Shown: positions 1-9,398, counted from the stretch's first letter. The stretch: 64,000 bases of DNA from Acinetobacter calcoaceticus (GCF_004345325.1 NZ_SLVJ01000003.1:124001-188000); one strand, 5' to 3'. Notes: generated by a model not told the origin, from the letters alone. Made by a program: numbers and translations.

Positions 1-2
1 TG

Positions 3-170
3 TTTAAGCAGGATGCAGCTATTTCCTTAGACATGAGCCCGATCATTATTCGTAAGCATGATGACTTCTATACCATCGTCTACAAGCAATTACATATGCG
101 TTGCAGTGAGGGGCAATGTTATTTCGATTGCGACAGCGTAATTGATGAAGCTAAATTTCAGGTGCAATAA
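3..170 (+). CDS. C-terminal end of an unidentified protein (partial)
   Basis: An open frame enters from the left edge and runs 55 codons to a TAA at 168-170. The visible tail contains three cysteines in a short stretch (motif MRCSEGQCYFDC) and no recognisable domain. Upstream sequence is outside the window, so start, length and function are unknown. It converges on the minus-strand gene that ends at 223. The frame is open throughout and the amino-acid composition is protein-like, which supports it being real. Confidence 0.6.
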   Translation, partial: FKQDAAISLDMSPIIIRKHDDFYTIVYKQLHMRCSEGQCYFDCDSVIDEAKFQVQ

Positions 171-187
171 GGCCAGTTAAACTGGCC
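171..187. terminator. Palindrome between convergent genes, possible bidirectional terminator
   Basis: A perfect palindrome, GGCCAGTT-A-AACTGGCC, lies directly after the stop codon at 170 and before the convergent gene ending at 223. No long T run follows on either strand, so termination is inferred from position and symmetry only. Confidence 0.35.
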
Positions 188-222
188 TATATCCATAGTC
201 CACATAGACTATAGACGGAGCA

Positions 223-831
223 CTAGAGGTAAATGGTTTCGTCTGGGGTGACTGTGGGTTGTGTGGACTCCACTTGAGGTGTTGCGACAGGCGCAGGTTG
301 TGCTGGCTTAACTATGACAGGTGGTGCTGGCTGAACCGTGGCAGGCTGTATTGGCTTAACCATTGCAGGTTGAATCAGCGCGGCGGGCACTGCGGGTGCA
401 ATTGTGGGTTCAGTGGCTAATGCTTTGGTCTCAGGTTGACCGCTGCTCGGTAATGCTTCAGCACTCGGTTGCTTGGTGGGCGTAGGCGCTGTGTTATTAC
501 TTGATGATTCACTCAGTGATTTGCGCTCAATGGGTACTGCAACAGTCGAGGTGTTTTTCCCTGTAACCGCATCCCAAGCTTGATCCACTTTGGGCTTTAC
601 TTTTTCAATCCCTTTTTCCGTAGAGTCACCGACTTTATGGGCAGTATCTTGAACAGATTCCTTGGTCTTATGCGCAAGTACTCTAAAGATATTGGGGTTA
701 TCTCCATAAGGTGGTGGAGTGGGAGTCGCCACTGTTTGAGCTTCGGCAGTATTGTTTGGCGCCGCTTGAGTTGTCGCCCAAGTAGTGCTGAACAATGCAG
801 CCGAGATAAAAATCATTTTTATCCAACTCAT
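223..831 (-). CDS. Secreted proline/alanine-rich protein of unknown function
   Basis: A 202-residue protein. The N-terminal 23 residues look like a Sec signal peptide (charged MSWIK start, hydrophobic core, cleavage near AQA/AP). Residues 45-95 are polar and helical (KTKESVQDTAHKVGDSTEKG), reminiscent of amphipathic coiled regions. Residues 125-195 are a low-complexity segment rich in Pro, Ala, Val and Gln with imperfect VKP-x-QPA repeats, suggesting a flexible periplasmic or surface linker. An AGGT ribosome site lies 9 bases before the ATG. No catalytic motif is visible and I do not recognise a family. Confidence 0.65.
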   Translation of the reverse strand: MSWIKMIFISAALFSTTWATTQAAPNNTAEAQTVATPTPPPYGDNPNIFRVLAHKTKESVQDTAHKVGDSTEKGIEKVKPKVDQAWDAVTGKNTSTVAVPIERKSLSESSSNNTAPTPTKQPSAEALPSSGQPETKALATEPTIAPAVPAALIQPAMVKPIQPATVQPAPPVIVKPAQPAPVATPQVESTQPTVTPDETIYL

Positions 832-1088
832 GATTTGATACCTGTTTAGTCGATTGTAGAAATATTCAAGGGTTGTGTTGATGTCTTACAACCAGTTGTT
901 TCAATTTAGTTGGATTACATCAACTGTAAAATTTGCTAGAGCCCCTGAGTATATGGTCAGTCGCTTAGTTTAAAGCGTCTCGAGGTTGAAGTTTGTTTGA
1001 AAAAGCAGACATTCGGCAACACTTTATATATTTTTTTAAAAAAACGATAGCGACATGATCACTCCTCAACGTAAGTGAGGATTCATCA

Positions 1089-1376
1089 ATGAAACTTATG
1101 TCGATTTTTGCTTTTTTAGTATTTATATCGCATACATCGATTTATGCTGGAACGATTTATTTTTCAGGATCAATCGTCGAATCTACATGCTCAAGTCAAG
1201 ATCCCCAGAAAGGATGCACACGTTTATCTCAACTCAGCGCTGTTCCGTATTATCCAACGAGCAGCATCAAAGACTTAAAAGCTAAATTAAAACAGTTTAA
1301 AAAAGAGCATTTTACTGTTTTATTCTATCCGCATAAATCAAAAAACACCGCAGTACTCTTGGTTAATTACGACTAA
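1089..1376 (+). CDS. Small secreted protein with a pilin-like N-terminus
   Basis: A 95-residue protein starting at an ATG with GAGG about 9 bases upstream. Residues 1-20 are a signal peptide ending in IYAG. The mature start, GTIYFSGSIVESTC, resembles the first strand of type 1-like pilin subunits (G-x-I-x-F-x-G-x-I-x-x-x-x-C), but the protein is far too short for a complete Ig-like pilin fold and has only three cysteines. It may be a short periplasmic protein of another kind or a truncated pilin. It stands alone and converges on the epimerase gene. Confidence 0.6.
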   Translation: MKLMSIFAFLVFISHTSIYAGTIYFSGSIVESTCSSQDPQKGCTRLSQLSAVPYYPTSSIKDLKAKLKQFKKEHFTVLFYPHKSKNTAVLLVNYD

Positions 1377-1388
1377 GGCATGTATACG

Positions 1389-1420
1389 ATATTGGGTGCA
1401 CCTCAAGGTTCACCCAATAT
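1389..1420. terminator. Bidirectional terminator hairpin between convergent genes
   Basis: ATATTGGGTG (1389-1398) pairs with CACCCAATAT (1411-1420) around a 12-base loop. On the plus strand ATCTTTTAAA follows. The stop codon of the minus-strand epimerase (1403-1405) lies inside the loop, so the hairpin could serve both convergent genes. Confidence 0.55.
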
Positions 1421-2311
1421 ATCTTTTAAAGCAATCGCCAACTGTGGATAGTTAAAATGAAAGCCTGCCGCTTCGAGTGAAGTCGAGAGTACATACTGAC
1501 CATTGAGCATCAATTGAGATTGCTCACCTAAATATAATTTTAATATCGTACTTGGCAATGGTAAAAACGGTTTTCGTTTCATATAGATGGCAGCCAATTG
1601 AGCAAAATCGCGTTGCGTATTTTTTGCGGGGGCGACCAAATTGTAAATGTTAAAAGGTGTGTCATTGAGCATCAGGAATTCGATTGCACTGAGTACATCC
1701 TTCAGGTGAATCCAGACAAAAGGTTGTCGACCGTGGCCGATACGGTGAAATAAGTTGAGTTTTATCGGTAATAATAACTGTGGCAGGATGCCGCCATTTT
1801 GTCCGATGACCACACCTAAGCGTATGATCTTGGTGTGTTGATTAATAAAGTTTAAAGCAGCACGTTCCCAATCTTGGCACAAGGTGGAGATAAAGATCTC
1901 TTGTGGGGGAGAGTCTTCGCTGCAACTGTGCTGCCATTGTTCTGTCGGGTCAATACCATAATAGCCAACTGCTGAACCTGAGATGATCCGTTCGGGATAA
2001 ATTTTATTTTGTTCAAGGTAGAGATAGAGGGCATGCGTGGTTTCTACCCGACTGTTAATCAGGCATTTTTTTCGCGTCGTCGTCCAGCGGCCATGACCAA
2101 TACTTTCGCCAGCTAGGTTAACCACATAATCAATCGCATGATGTTTCAGATGTTTGAGATGTTGCAACCAAGAGAGTTGTGGGTGTAAAAAAGGTGGCGT
2201 AGGGCGACGGGTCAATGCGATCACCTGATAGCCACGTTCTAACAAATACTTCAGCAGATGTGAGCCGATAAATCCTGTCGCGCCAGTCACCAGTACCGTG
2301 TTGTGCTTCAT
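1403..2311 (-). CDS. TIGR01777-family NAD(P)-dependent epimerase-like protein
   Basis: A 302-residue extended-SDR protein of the YfcH/TIGR01777 type. It begins with the Rossmann motif GATGFIGSHLLKYL at residues 9-22. Further family marks are VNLAGESIGHGRW (about 64-76), the SGSAVGYYG segment carrying the catalytic-type tyrosine (about 110-118), and a C-terminal domain with LVAP. The family is widespread and its substrate is not known; sugar-nucleotide epimerase is only the fold assignment. Length matches the family norm of about 300. It is a single gene converging on the small secreted protein. Confidence 0.88.
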   Translation of the reverse strand: MKHNTVLVTGATGFIGSHLLKYLLERGYQVIALTRRPTPPFLHPQLSWLQHLKHLKHHAIDYVVNLAGESIGHGRWTTTRKKCLINSRVETTHALYLYLEQNKIYPERIISGSAVGYYGIDPTEQWQHSCSEDSPPQEIFISTLCQDWERAALNFINQHTKIIRLGVVIGQNGGILPQLLLPIKLNLFHRIGHGRQPFVWIHLKDVLSAIEFLMLNDTPFNIYNLVAPAKNTQRDFAQLAAIYMKRKPFLPLPSTILKLYLGEQSQLMLNGQYVLSTSLEAAGFHFNYPQLAIALKDILGEP

Positions 2312-2498
2312 CGCTTATGCTCTGATCTGTTTTTCCTATCTATAGACCTCTACACCATTGAAATCAAGCCTTGCTTAGATCGTTGAACCCTAGAAAAATA
2401 GTACAATTGCGGACGATGAAATGCTCAACTTTTCCTTGCAAATAAATCTAAATCAGCATCAATGAATTAGTCCGAAAGTCGATGAGATATTTTACCGT

Positions 2499-2906
2499 TT
2501 AGTTGCATTTTTCTAAATTTTTCTTTTTAAAGTTGTTTTGTAATGCTTTGAAGTTGGCTTGTTTTTGGGGGTCATTCAGATCAAATATGCGCTGGATGTT
2601 TTCTGTTTCCGTCTGGATTTGAGTGATAGCGGAGATCAATTGTGTCGATTTAAATATCCAATATTCGGTGGCTTGTCCTGTACTGAGTTGAGCTTTGAAC
2701 TCAATTACGCAGTTATCTTGTTGCTGGATCAGGCGCGCACGATTTTGCATCGTGGCCGGTTCAGCCTGAATATTTCGATGTTGTTCAAGCACTTTAGGGC
2801 TGTTCAATCCAGCCTGAGTCGTTGATGGTGTGGGATGAAGGGTACAGGCGCTCAGACCGAGCAGGGTGAAACTGACTAACAATGGATATTTAAGCTTGCG
2901 GGTCAT
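2499..2906 (-). CDS. Small lipoprotein of unknown function
   Basis: The frame is open from 2996, but the start at 2906 (MTRKLKYPLL...) is preferred because it places a standard lipoprotein signal at the N-terminus: a basic start, a hydrophobic core and lipobox LSAC at about residues 18-21. The 135-residue product has two further cysteines (DNCVIEF and the C-terminal KCN) that could pair. Its C-terminal half is a polar, glutamine-rich helix. No domain is recognised. It is likely anchored in the outer membrane, as Asp does not follow the lipobox Cys. Confidence 0.65.
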   Translation of the reverse strand: MTRKLKYPLLVSFTLLGLSACTLHPTPSTTQAGLNSPKVLEQHRNIQAEPATMQNRARLIQQQDNCVIEFKAQLSTGQATEYWIFKSTQLISAITQIQTETENIQRIFDLNDPQKQANFKALQNNFKKKNLEKCN

Positions 2907-3290
2907 TATCGGATCACTTTTAAGGCAATTACACAGCGCATCAGTATAAACAGCTTTTACAAGTATGGGGACTTTGTATACAAAGCCAACAATCAACTGA
3001 GCCTGACTATATGCAGCGATTAAATTTAATCTTTTTATTTCGAATGGATTTTTGTTTAATTTTTAAAATCGTGTTTTTCAACACATACAAATAGCTGTGA
3101 TTATAGAGACCTATGTTTAATCCGAGCTTGATTTTATTTTGCTGATATTTATATGTAAATAGCTGATATATAACAATATATAGTAATATTTTTTGCTGTC
3201 TCAGGCGTGGATTTTGGCTTATGATGATTCGTTGTTTTAATTAATAATTCAATAACTTAGGCTCAGTATAAGCATTAAAATTGAGATGCA
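2907..3290. other. AT-rich intergenic region between divergent lipoprotein genes
   Basis: About 380 bases, very AT-rich, separating two divergent lipoprotein genes. Near-repeated AAATAGCTG-x-x-AT words occur around 3090-3170. Promoters for both genes are expected here, but no convincing -35/-10 pair, RNA gene or ORF stands out. Confidence 0.5.
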
Positions 3291-4571
3291 ATGAACATGA
3301 TTCAACCCAACAAAACCTTAATATTTCCCGCTTCCAAATTTATCCTGACTATGGGGATTAGTTTGTTGTCCGCGTCCTTACTGCTGGCATGTAAAGGGGG
3401 TGGTGATGGCGATAAGTTAACCGCTCCCAAGCAAGCACCCGTAGTCAAAACCGACCCAAACAGCAAATTGACCGATATCGCCATTGGATCTCCTGTGGTC
3501 GGTGGTGCGGCGTTGCCACCATTGCCGATCGATACCCACCCGACAAAAATTGAAAGTGACGACGATGCAATCAATGCCCTAATCAATGGGGTATATACCA
3601 CAGGCTTAACCACGGTGGAGCCATTTTACGCTGGACGTAGTGAGTGTGCTGCAGATAGCAGTCAACTTTGTCCTTTTGTGACCAGATATCAAATGGATAA
3701 AGATAAGAGAATAATTACTAAAACTTGGGCATATCTGTTTAATAGCCAGAAATGGGTCGAAATACAAAGTCGTGTCAACAGTTTCGATCAGATCTTTTTT
3801 GCCGCAACCATCGCAGGTGATGGACAACGTTGGACCAATTCAGCTTTGCCTTTGTCGCAGAATCTTGCAGAACGCCAAACGCTGCTTGACCCGAAAACTC
3901 AGAAATACTGGCCCTCATTACGCTATACCTTAGGCAATACTGAGGTCAGTTTGATCGGTCGTAGTGTCGCGCTAAAGTCAGTCAATCAAGGCATTATGAG
4001 TGGTGTCAGTTATAGCACTCAGGCTCAAACACTGCGCTATCATCTTGGGGTGACCAAAGGTGAGTTGATAAACTTGAACACTGTAGGGATGTGGCAAAAA
4101 GCTGATGATGCTCAGACCTATCCGAGCCTAGATGCATTTAGAGCCAAACATAGTGATCCCAATGCAATCCTTTGTTTTACTGCGGATCGTGTGGATAAGG
4201 GGATCGTGTTTAACCGCAATCGATCGGGTGCCGATCTGTACCAGATCAAGTCAAATTGTGATGCAAGTCAAGCAACTCAAGGCCCGGTTGAGCAACTCCG
4301 AGAGGGCCTAAAGACCATTGATCAGCAGAAAGTGATGTACTTAACGGTTGATCCACGATCGACCCTGTTGAATCAGTTGACCAGTGAGCTACAGTTTTAT
4401 TGGGTATTTGCACTCAATAGCAAAGGCCAACCCATGCAGGGACGTGCTTATCAACAGGGCTTTATGCAGCAGGTGAATGCAGAGTTCTACAATGAGGCAG
4501 CAGTCAAAGAGTGGTTAAAAGCCAAGCATCATTATTATGAATTGGCGTTGCCTTGGACACAGCCAAAATAA
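3291..4571 (+). CDS. Large lipoprotein of unknown function
   Basis: A 426-residue protein with a lipoprotein signal peptide: after a basic N-region, a hydrophobic core (ILTMGISLLSASLL) ends in lipobox LLAC at about residues 31-34, followed by a glycine/lysine linker (KGGGDGDK). The mature part has four cysteines and no motif I can tie to an enzyme. Start is the ATG at 3291 (a GAG lies just upstream); a second ATG two codons later is possible. It is flanked by a divergent lipoprotein gene and by the convergent pilus operon, so it is probably monocistronic. Confidence 0.7.
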   Translation: MNMIQPNKTLIFPASKFILTMGISLLSASLLLACKGGGDGDKLTAPKQAPVVKTDPNSKLTDIAIGSPVVGGAALPPLPIDTHPTKIESDDDAINALINGVYTTGLTTVEPFYAGRSECAADSSQLCPFVTRYQMDKDKRIITKTWAYLFNSQKWVEIQSRVNSFDQIFFAATIAGDGQRWTNSALPLSQNLAERQTLLDPKTQKYWPSLRYTLGNTEVSLIGRSVALKSVNQGIMSGVSYSTQAQTLRYHLGVTKGELINLNTVGMWQKADDAQTYPSLDAFRAKHSDPNAILCFTADRVDKGIVFNRNRSGADLYQIKSNCDASQATQGPVEQLREGLKTIDQQKVMYLTVDPRSTLLNQLTSELQFYWVFALNSKGQPMQGRAYQQGFMQQVNAEFYNEAAVKEWLKAKHHYYELALPWTQPK

Positions 4572-4610
4572 TCTGACGCTCAGCCTGAGTTCTAGGTTTT
4601 AGGCATTGTT

Positions 4611-5468
4611 TTAGGGCTCAGAATCAAATACAGACCCAAACACAGCAACAGTACCTAGACCCTGTATAAGCATTAGCTTGCAGGGGGGGGCCAGCAGAAT
4701 GGCTTTTTTAAATTGTTGGATATGGCCTTGATCATCAAGCAATTCTATTTCGAGCTGATAGCTGGTGTTGGGTTCAAGTGCATGCTCTAGCAGATAGCGT
4801 TTGCTGCTCAATGGATAACTCATCATGTCAGGTTGAGCCACCGCCTCGACCTGCTGTTCAGCATGGCTCAGGCGTAGATTAATCAGTGACACATGGTAGG
4901 GGGTACTGTTTTGGGTTTGGATAAACCATTGCTGGTCTTGCTGTAGCAACTCAAAACTGAGTCCCGCAACTCGATCTTCAATGCTGAGCGGTTGTAATTG
5001 TGCTGGGCGATAAAATAGTTTGAGTTGAGTATTCATCGCCAGACTCACCAAGATATCGGCTTGTTGGCTGGCCTTGGTTGCAGGAACCTCATAGAGATTC
5101 AGCCAGTGTACCGACTCTCGATCGCTGGGCAATGGCATAGCATTGTAGATAATCCTTAGATTTTGTTTGGCCATGGGCTGCATTTGAACCAATGGCGGGA
5201 GGATCAAATAAGGTAGTTCGCTGACCTCAGGATCTCCAGTGCCATGATCGACCCAAGTTTGTAGCAGGATCGGATAGTCATTGCTATTGGCCAGCATCAA
5301 ATTGTATTCACGCTGTGGCGCTTGAATTATCACACGTGTTTTTGCTGCAACAATACCGGCTTGAGTATGCATGCTACTCAAGAGCAACAGCATGGCTGTA
5401 ATAGCAGAGCGAGCCAATAGCGTGCACACGTTTATGCGACTGTATCTGGAAAGAGCGTGAGTCATCAT
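4611..5468 (-). CDS. Periplasmic pilus chaperone, third copy, C-terminus altered at a C8 tract
   Basis: A 285-residue PapD-like chaperone with a long signal peptide (to HTQAG, about residue 38). The first Ig domain shows the family pattern: TRVIIQAPQREYNLMLANSN, then YPILLQTWVDHG, then a proline-rich strand and LRIIYNAMPLPSDRESVHW (about 110-128). It starts 4 bases inside the adhesin stop (ATGA overlap), so it is the last gene of the downstream pilus operon. It is clearly diverged from the two 249-residue chaperones here. The coding strand contains eight C (plus-strand G8 at 4683-4690). Removing one C would end the protein after LAPPAS, so the last 22 or so residues are probably a frameshift product. 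Confidence 0.85.
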   Translation of the reverse strand: MMTHALSRYSRINVCTLLARSAITAMLLLLSSMHTQAGIVAAKTRVIIQAPQREYNLMLANSNDYPILLQTWVDHGTGDPEVSELPYLILPPLVQMQPMAKQNLRIIYNAMPLPSDRESVHWLNLYEVPATKASQQADILVSLAMNTQLKLFYRPAQLQPLSIEDRVAGLSFELLQQDQQWFIQTQNSTPYHVSLINLRLSHAEQQVEAVAQPDMMSYPLSSKRYLLEHALEPNTSYQLEIELLDDQGHIQQFKKAILLAPPCKLMLIQGLGTVAVFGSVFDSEP

Positions 5469-6760
5469 TGTAGTTTTACCAACACTGAGGCAGTTGCGCG
5501 AACTTTGCCTGCTTGAACCGGGTTATTACCAGGCAGTTTTTTCAGGACCGCCGTGTAGCGCAGTATATAACTCCTAAAACCTGAAGGACTCGAGCCATCC
5601 GGTTGTGCCCCATTCAGGACAGGGTACCAGCCAGCATTGGCACCACCACCGGTCAAGCCCGGTTGACCGATAAAGTTTTGCTCTCGCCCTGAGGCACTTT
5701 TTAAAAATATACCCACACCTTTGGCCATTTTGTGATCATCGTATTGATCTGAAACCAAGGCCGTAACGCCATTTTGTGGGTTGATCAGTCCTAATTTTTT
5801 TGCAGCAGTGTAGGCACCCGGTGAGGCTTGAAGTCCAATGGCCACTTGTCGTCTTGATGTCCCACTTACAGCAGTATTGGAACACTCAATTGAGGCATCA
5901 AAGTCAGACTGAACAGATTGATTGGCGAGGAGTTCTGCGGTACTGATCGGATCAAAGTTAACCAAAGGCGTGGCATTACGTGCGACACAGGTTGGGTCAT
6001 TACGTAAAACATTCCCCCCTCGCCACATCCCATAGGGTATGCCATTGGCTACGCCCCAAAATTGAAATCTGCGCGCGCTATCCTCGCCCGGATAGTCATG
6101 AACCAGGCCTGGACCTTTGAGTTGAATATAGGCATTGGGTTGAGCGCAATTGCTATATTGGCCTATGGCTACGCCTGTCTGTCCACAGGCACCACCGATG
6201 ACACCAGCAGTAGGTAATTGACTGACACGATACAGTTCAGCGGTCATGGTGGGGATGTCTTGTAAACGGATCTCGATTCGACGACTGATAGGATTGATGG
6301 TGTAGTTTTTGACAGGGATGGATTTCCATTTGCGAGAGACAACGACCTGATCCATCGTTAGTCTTAGACCGACATAGCTGAAATATGTGGCATAGGTATC
6401 GGGTATGCCATCTCGAGTCCCAAGGTCCCAATATCCGCCCAAAGCATCATCACCATTGGTGGCTACCAGAAATTCGATATTGGGCAGATCAGTACTGGCA
6501 CAGTCCCACATTACGGTTGTGCCCGTGGTTCCCCCAAAGTCGTAGTTGGTCGGTGGAACCACGATCTTATCCAATAACGTACCAACAGGCTGCAAATAGG
6601 CATTGGAAAGATTGATGACCCCAAACGGAAGTGGAGTAGCAGCATTATCACCCGTCCACATATACGGATTGATCCGGTTACAGTTTGCTTGCACAGACAT
6701 TGCAAGCAAACTCGAACATAAAATGAATAATAAGATGAGCGTGGTGATTTTCGGCTTCAT
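5465..6760 (-). CDS. Tip adhesin / minor fimbrial protein, downstream pilus operon
   Basis: A 431-residue secreted protein. The start at 6760 (MKPKITT) is chosen over one 7 codons upstream because AGGAG sits about 7 bases before it and it lies 2 bases after the usher stop. Signal peptide is residues 1-25 (ending VQAN). The N-terminal half (about 26-230) would be the receptor-binding domain. The C-terminal half, from about 260, is an Ig-like pilin domain ending in alternating hydrophobics (VRATASVLVKL), the donor-strand partner of chaperone and usher. It is paralogous to 11062-12354: the C-terminal half is nearly identical and the N-terminal half clearly more diverged, as expected for a FimH-type adhesin. 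Confidence 0.82.
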   Translation of the reverse strand: MKPKITTLILLFILCSSLLAMSVQANCNRINPYMWTGDNAATPLPFGVINLSNAYLQPVGTLLDKIVVPPTNYDFGGTTGTTVMWDCASTDLPNIEFLVATNGDDALGGYWDLGTRDGIPDTYATYFSYVGLRLTMDQVVVSRKWKSIPVKNYTINPISRRIEIRLQDIPTMTAELYRVSQLPTAGVIGGACGQTGVAIGQYSNCAQPNAYIQLKGPGLVHDYPGEDSARRFQFWGVANGIPYGMWRGGNVLRNDPTCVARNATPLVNFDPISTAELLANQSVQSDFDASIECSNTAVSGTSRRQVAIGLQASPGAYTAAKKLGLINPQNGVTALVSDQYDDHKMAKGVGIFLKSASGREQNFIGQPGLTGGGANAGWYPVLNGAQPDGSSPSGFRSYILRYTAVLKKLPGNNPVQAGKVRATASVLVKLQ

Positions 6761-6762
6761 TT

Positions 6763-9378
6763 TTATTCTCCTACTACACATGTTTTTTTTAGGCGAATAA
6801 TGGGCTGCTTAATATCTTGTGCGCTCAAGGCATAGCGAATTCGACATTTTTGCTGTGACTGTTCACCCCAAACCACGTGCAACAGTCCTTCTGTGGCTTC
6901 AGCACGGATATACATTTGTCCATTTTGCCCAACCATAGCAATCATTTGTCCTGATGCATCGATCACATCGGCACCCAAAGGTGGGTATTCACCACTTTCA
7001 GATTTGGCTTGAATCAAAATTGGGTAGCCGATCCGTGTTTTAAAGACTAACTTTGTGGCGCTGCCTGCATAGGGTGCTACACGCTGTTCTTGGGTTTCGA
7101 TTTCCACACGTTCTGAGATCCCGCTAGGATCTAAAGAGATGGTGTTGTAGCGATAGGGGGTCATACTTGGAACTAATGCATAGCCCTGTCGGTTGATTTT
7201 AGACCCTTGACTATTAAAGAGTTTTGCACCCTCAGCGCCTTTGGCTTCAACCAGTGCAAAGGTATCGCTCAGATACGGTCCAAAGGTGAGCCCACCTGTA
7301 TGTATGGCCAAGGCACCTTGGGCATTGCCTGAGACTTGCCAGAAATCATTGCCTTTTGAGGTGTTGAGGGCCAAATTAACTGAGTCTAAGCGCTTGTTTA
7401 TATTGGCATTGATGACTGTGGTGTTCTTGGCTTGATCATGACCTACACCCAGCGCATAGTTGAGGCCTTGCTCTTTGCCGATCACGCCAGACAGGTTGCT
7501 TTGATAATAACTTTCTGCATTAGTGCGCTGTGAATAAGAAAAATTGACATTTTGATTGGGCATATTCTTGCTATGCCCCAAAGGAAAACTCAAACTGAGA
7601 TTTACTGCAGTGTCACGACCTGATGGGTTTCTGCCATTGTTTGCAGCTGGATCCCAATACGGAGCTAGCGGATCATTTTGCTCTATATCCGGGTTATTCA
7701 AGCCATAATATTGACGGATCAAGGATAGGTTCAGGTTGATGCCATTGGGAAAAAACTTGTTATAGCCAATCTGGGCTTGAAGATCATTGTCACGACCATC
7801 GCGATAGGATTGTACTGATCCAGAGGCAAATAAAGTGCCGTATTGGGCAAGGCTTTGATTTAAGGTCAGTTCAAATCGAGAACGTTGTTTATAGGTATAT
7901 GAGTTCCAGTCCTGACCATTTTGCATCGCAGCACGAACCCCAATCACATCGCCAAGATCTCGATAGCCTTGACTAGAATAACGATAACCTGCAAGTGCAA
8001 TGGTGGTATTGGTCGGTACGATGGTTTTGCTATAGGTCAGATTGGCCATCCAGCCCTGAAGCCGTCCTTCAGCACCTATATCGGCATTTGAATAGGTCAT
8101 ATTGCTGCCAAATGCACCAAAATTGGTGTTATAGGTGCTACCCAAAAGTACTGCTTGATAGTCTTCAGCTAGACGCAGCCCGGTATTGAGGGTGATGGCA
8201 TTGCTTAAACCGCGTTGATAACTCAAGTCAGAAAAATAAGTATCACCACCGATATCTCTGGTTTTACCGATATTAAAGTCATAACGCTGTGCGCCTGTAC
8301 GCAGTGATTCTGGGACGGCAGAAAAGGGCACATTAAATTGAGTGACGCTGCCATCGGCTTCTTGGACTTTGACGGTCAAGTTGCCGTTGTAATTGGTCGG
8401 ATATAGGTCAGTGATTTTAAATGGGCCGGGTGCCACCGTGGTTTGATAGATTTCTTTATTGTTTTGATAAATGGAGACCTTGGCATTGCTTTGTGCAATC
8501 CCTTGGATGGTCGGGGCATAACCACGCATAGACTCGGGGAGCATCCGTTCATCAAAGCTCAGGTTGAGACCATTAAAACTGAGCCCTGAAAAGAATCGCC
8601 CAGAACTATAGAGTTGACCAAATTGTGCAATCCCTTGGATCGACTCGATCGGTCGAGAAATATAACTGCGTAAGTTGGACCATTGGCTGCCTTGATTTTC
8701 GGTATAACGCAATGTGCTTTGTTGACGATATTGCCATTTTCCGAAATTGACTCCACCATTTAGTGAGATAAACGCTGCAGATTGATTTACGTTCTGAGCA
8801 TTGCTGGTCGTAGCACTATGATAAAAGTTAGCAGCATAGTTAATGAAACCGATGCTATTGCCCGATTCCCAGTGACTTGGATTGACATAACCACGTGGCA
8901 GATTGAGGATTTCACTCTGTGGAATACTCAGGTCTAGACGCATTTTATTAAAATCAAAATGACTACTGCTTGAATCAATCAAATCGGAAAGATAGGCACA
9001 CTGACTCGAGACTTGAAATGCTTTTTCAAGACGATATTTTTCAGCAAGACCGAGTTGATCCCAAGCATCTGCAGGGAAACAGGCTTCAACCTTTTGATTG
9101 CGGTGCTCGTTAAAATTAAGCTCTAGGCGTTGAATAAAACGACCATTGACATAGAGATTGACTTTATAACGGCCCGGCATAATGGATTGTTGCTGAGTCA
9201 GTTTTTCGACTAAGGCAATTTGTTGACTGGATTGGTTTCTAAATAATGCGGGGTCAAAGATATAATCGTCATTGTCATCTAGCGGTTTTTCGGCAGCATT
9301 GCTGCTACTGCAAGCAATCAGATTGCAGCATAAAAAAATAAAGAATACCCGTCCTTGAGCAAGTTTGAATGCTTGCAT
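6763..9378 (-). CDS. Outer-membrane fimbrial usher, downstream pilus operon
   Basis: An 871-residue FimD/PapC-type usher that forms the outer-membrane pore for pilus assembly. Visible parts are an N-terminal domain (FDPALFRNQSSQQIALVEK, about 41-60, with a Cys pair at about 100 and 126), the long 24-strand barrel rich in alternating aromatic and Gly residues, a central plug region, and C-terminal domains with SISLDPSGISERVEIE-type sequence and a terminal Cys pair (QKCRIRY...KKTCVVGE). Length is normal. The signal region carries LIAC, which fits a lipobox and is not shared by the paralogous usher. The stop is 2 bases before the adhesin ATG, which suggests translational coupling. Confidence 0.95.
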   Translation of the reverse strand: MQAFKLAQGRVFFIFLCCNLIACSSSNAAEKPLDDNDDYIFDPALFRNQSSQQIALVEKLTQQQSIMPGRYKVNLYVNGRFIQRLELNFNEHRNQKVEACFPADAWDQLGLAEKYRLEKAFQVSSQCAYLSDLIDSSSSHFDFNKMRLDLSIPQSEILNLPRGYVNPSHWESGNSIGFINYAANFYHSATTSNAQNVNQSAAFISLNGGVNFGKWQYRQQSTLRYTENQGSQWSNLRSYISRPIESIQGIAQFGQLYSSGRFFSGLSFNGLNLSFDERMLPESMRGYAPTIQGIAQSNAKVSIYQNNKEIYQTTVAPGPFKITDLYPTNYNGNLTVKVQEADGSVTQFNVPFSAVPESLRTGAQRYDFNIGKTRDIGGDTYFSDLSYQRGLSNAITLNTGLRLAEDYQAVLLGSTYNTNFGAFGSNMTYSNADIGAEGRLQGWMANLTYSKTIVPTNTTIALAGYRYSSQGYRDLGDVIGVRAAMQNGQDWNSYTYKQRSRFELTLNQSLAQYGTLFASGSVQSYRDGRDNDLQAQIGYNKFFPNGINLNLSLIRQYYGLNNPDIEQNDPLAPYWDPAANNGRNPSGRDTAVNLSLSFPLGHSKNMPNQNVNFSYSQRTNAESYYQSNLSGVIGKEQGLNYALGVGHDQAKNTTVINANINKRLDSVNLALNTSKGNDFWQVSGNAQGALAIHTGGLTFGPYLSDTFALVEAKGAEGAKLFNSQGSKINRQGYALVPSMTPYRYNTISLDPSGISERVEIETQEQRVAPYAGSATKLVFKTRIGYPILIQAKSESGEYPPLGADVIDASGQMIAMVGQNGQMYIRAEATEGLLHVVWGEQSQQKCRIRYALSAQDIKQPIIRLKKTCVVGE

Positions 9379-9398
9379 AGTATAGAGCTCATATCATT

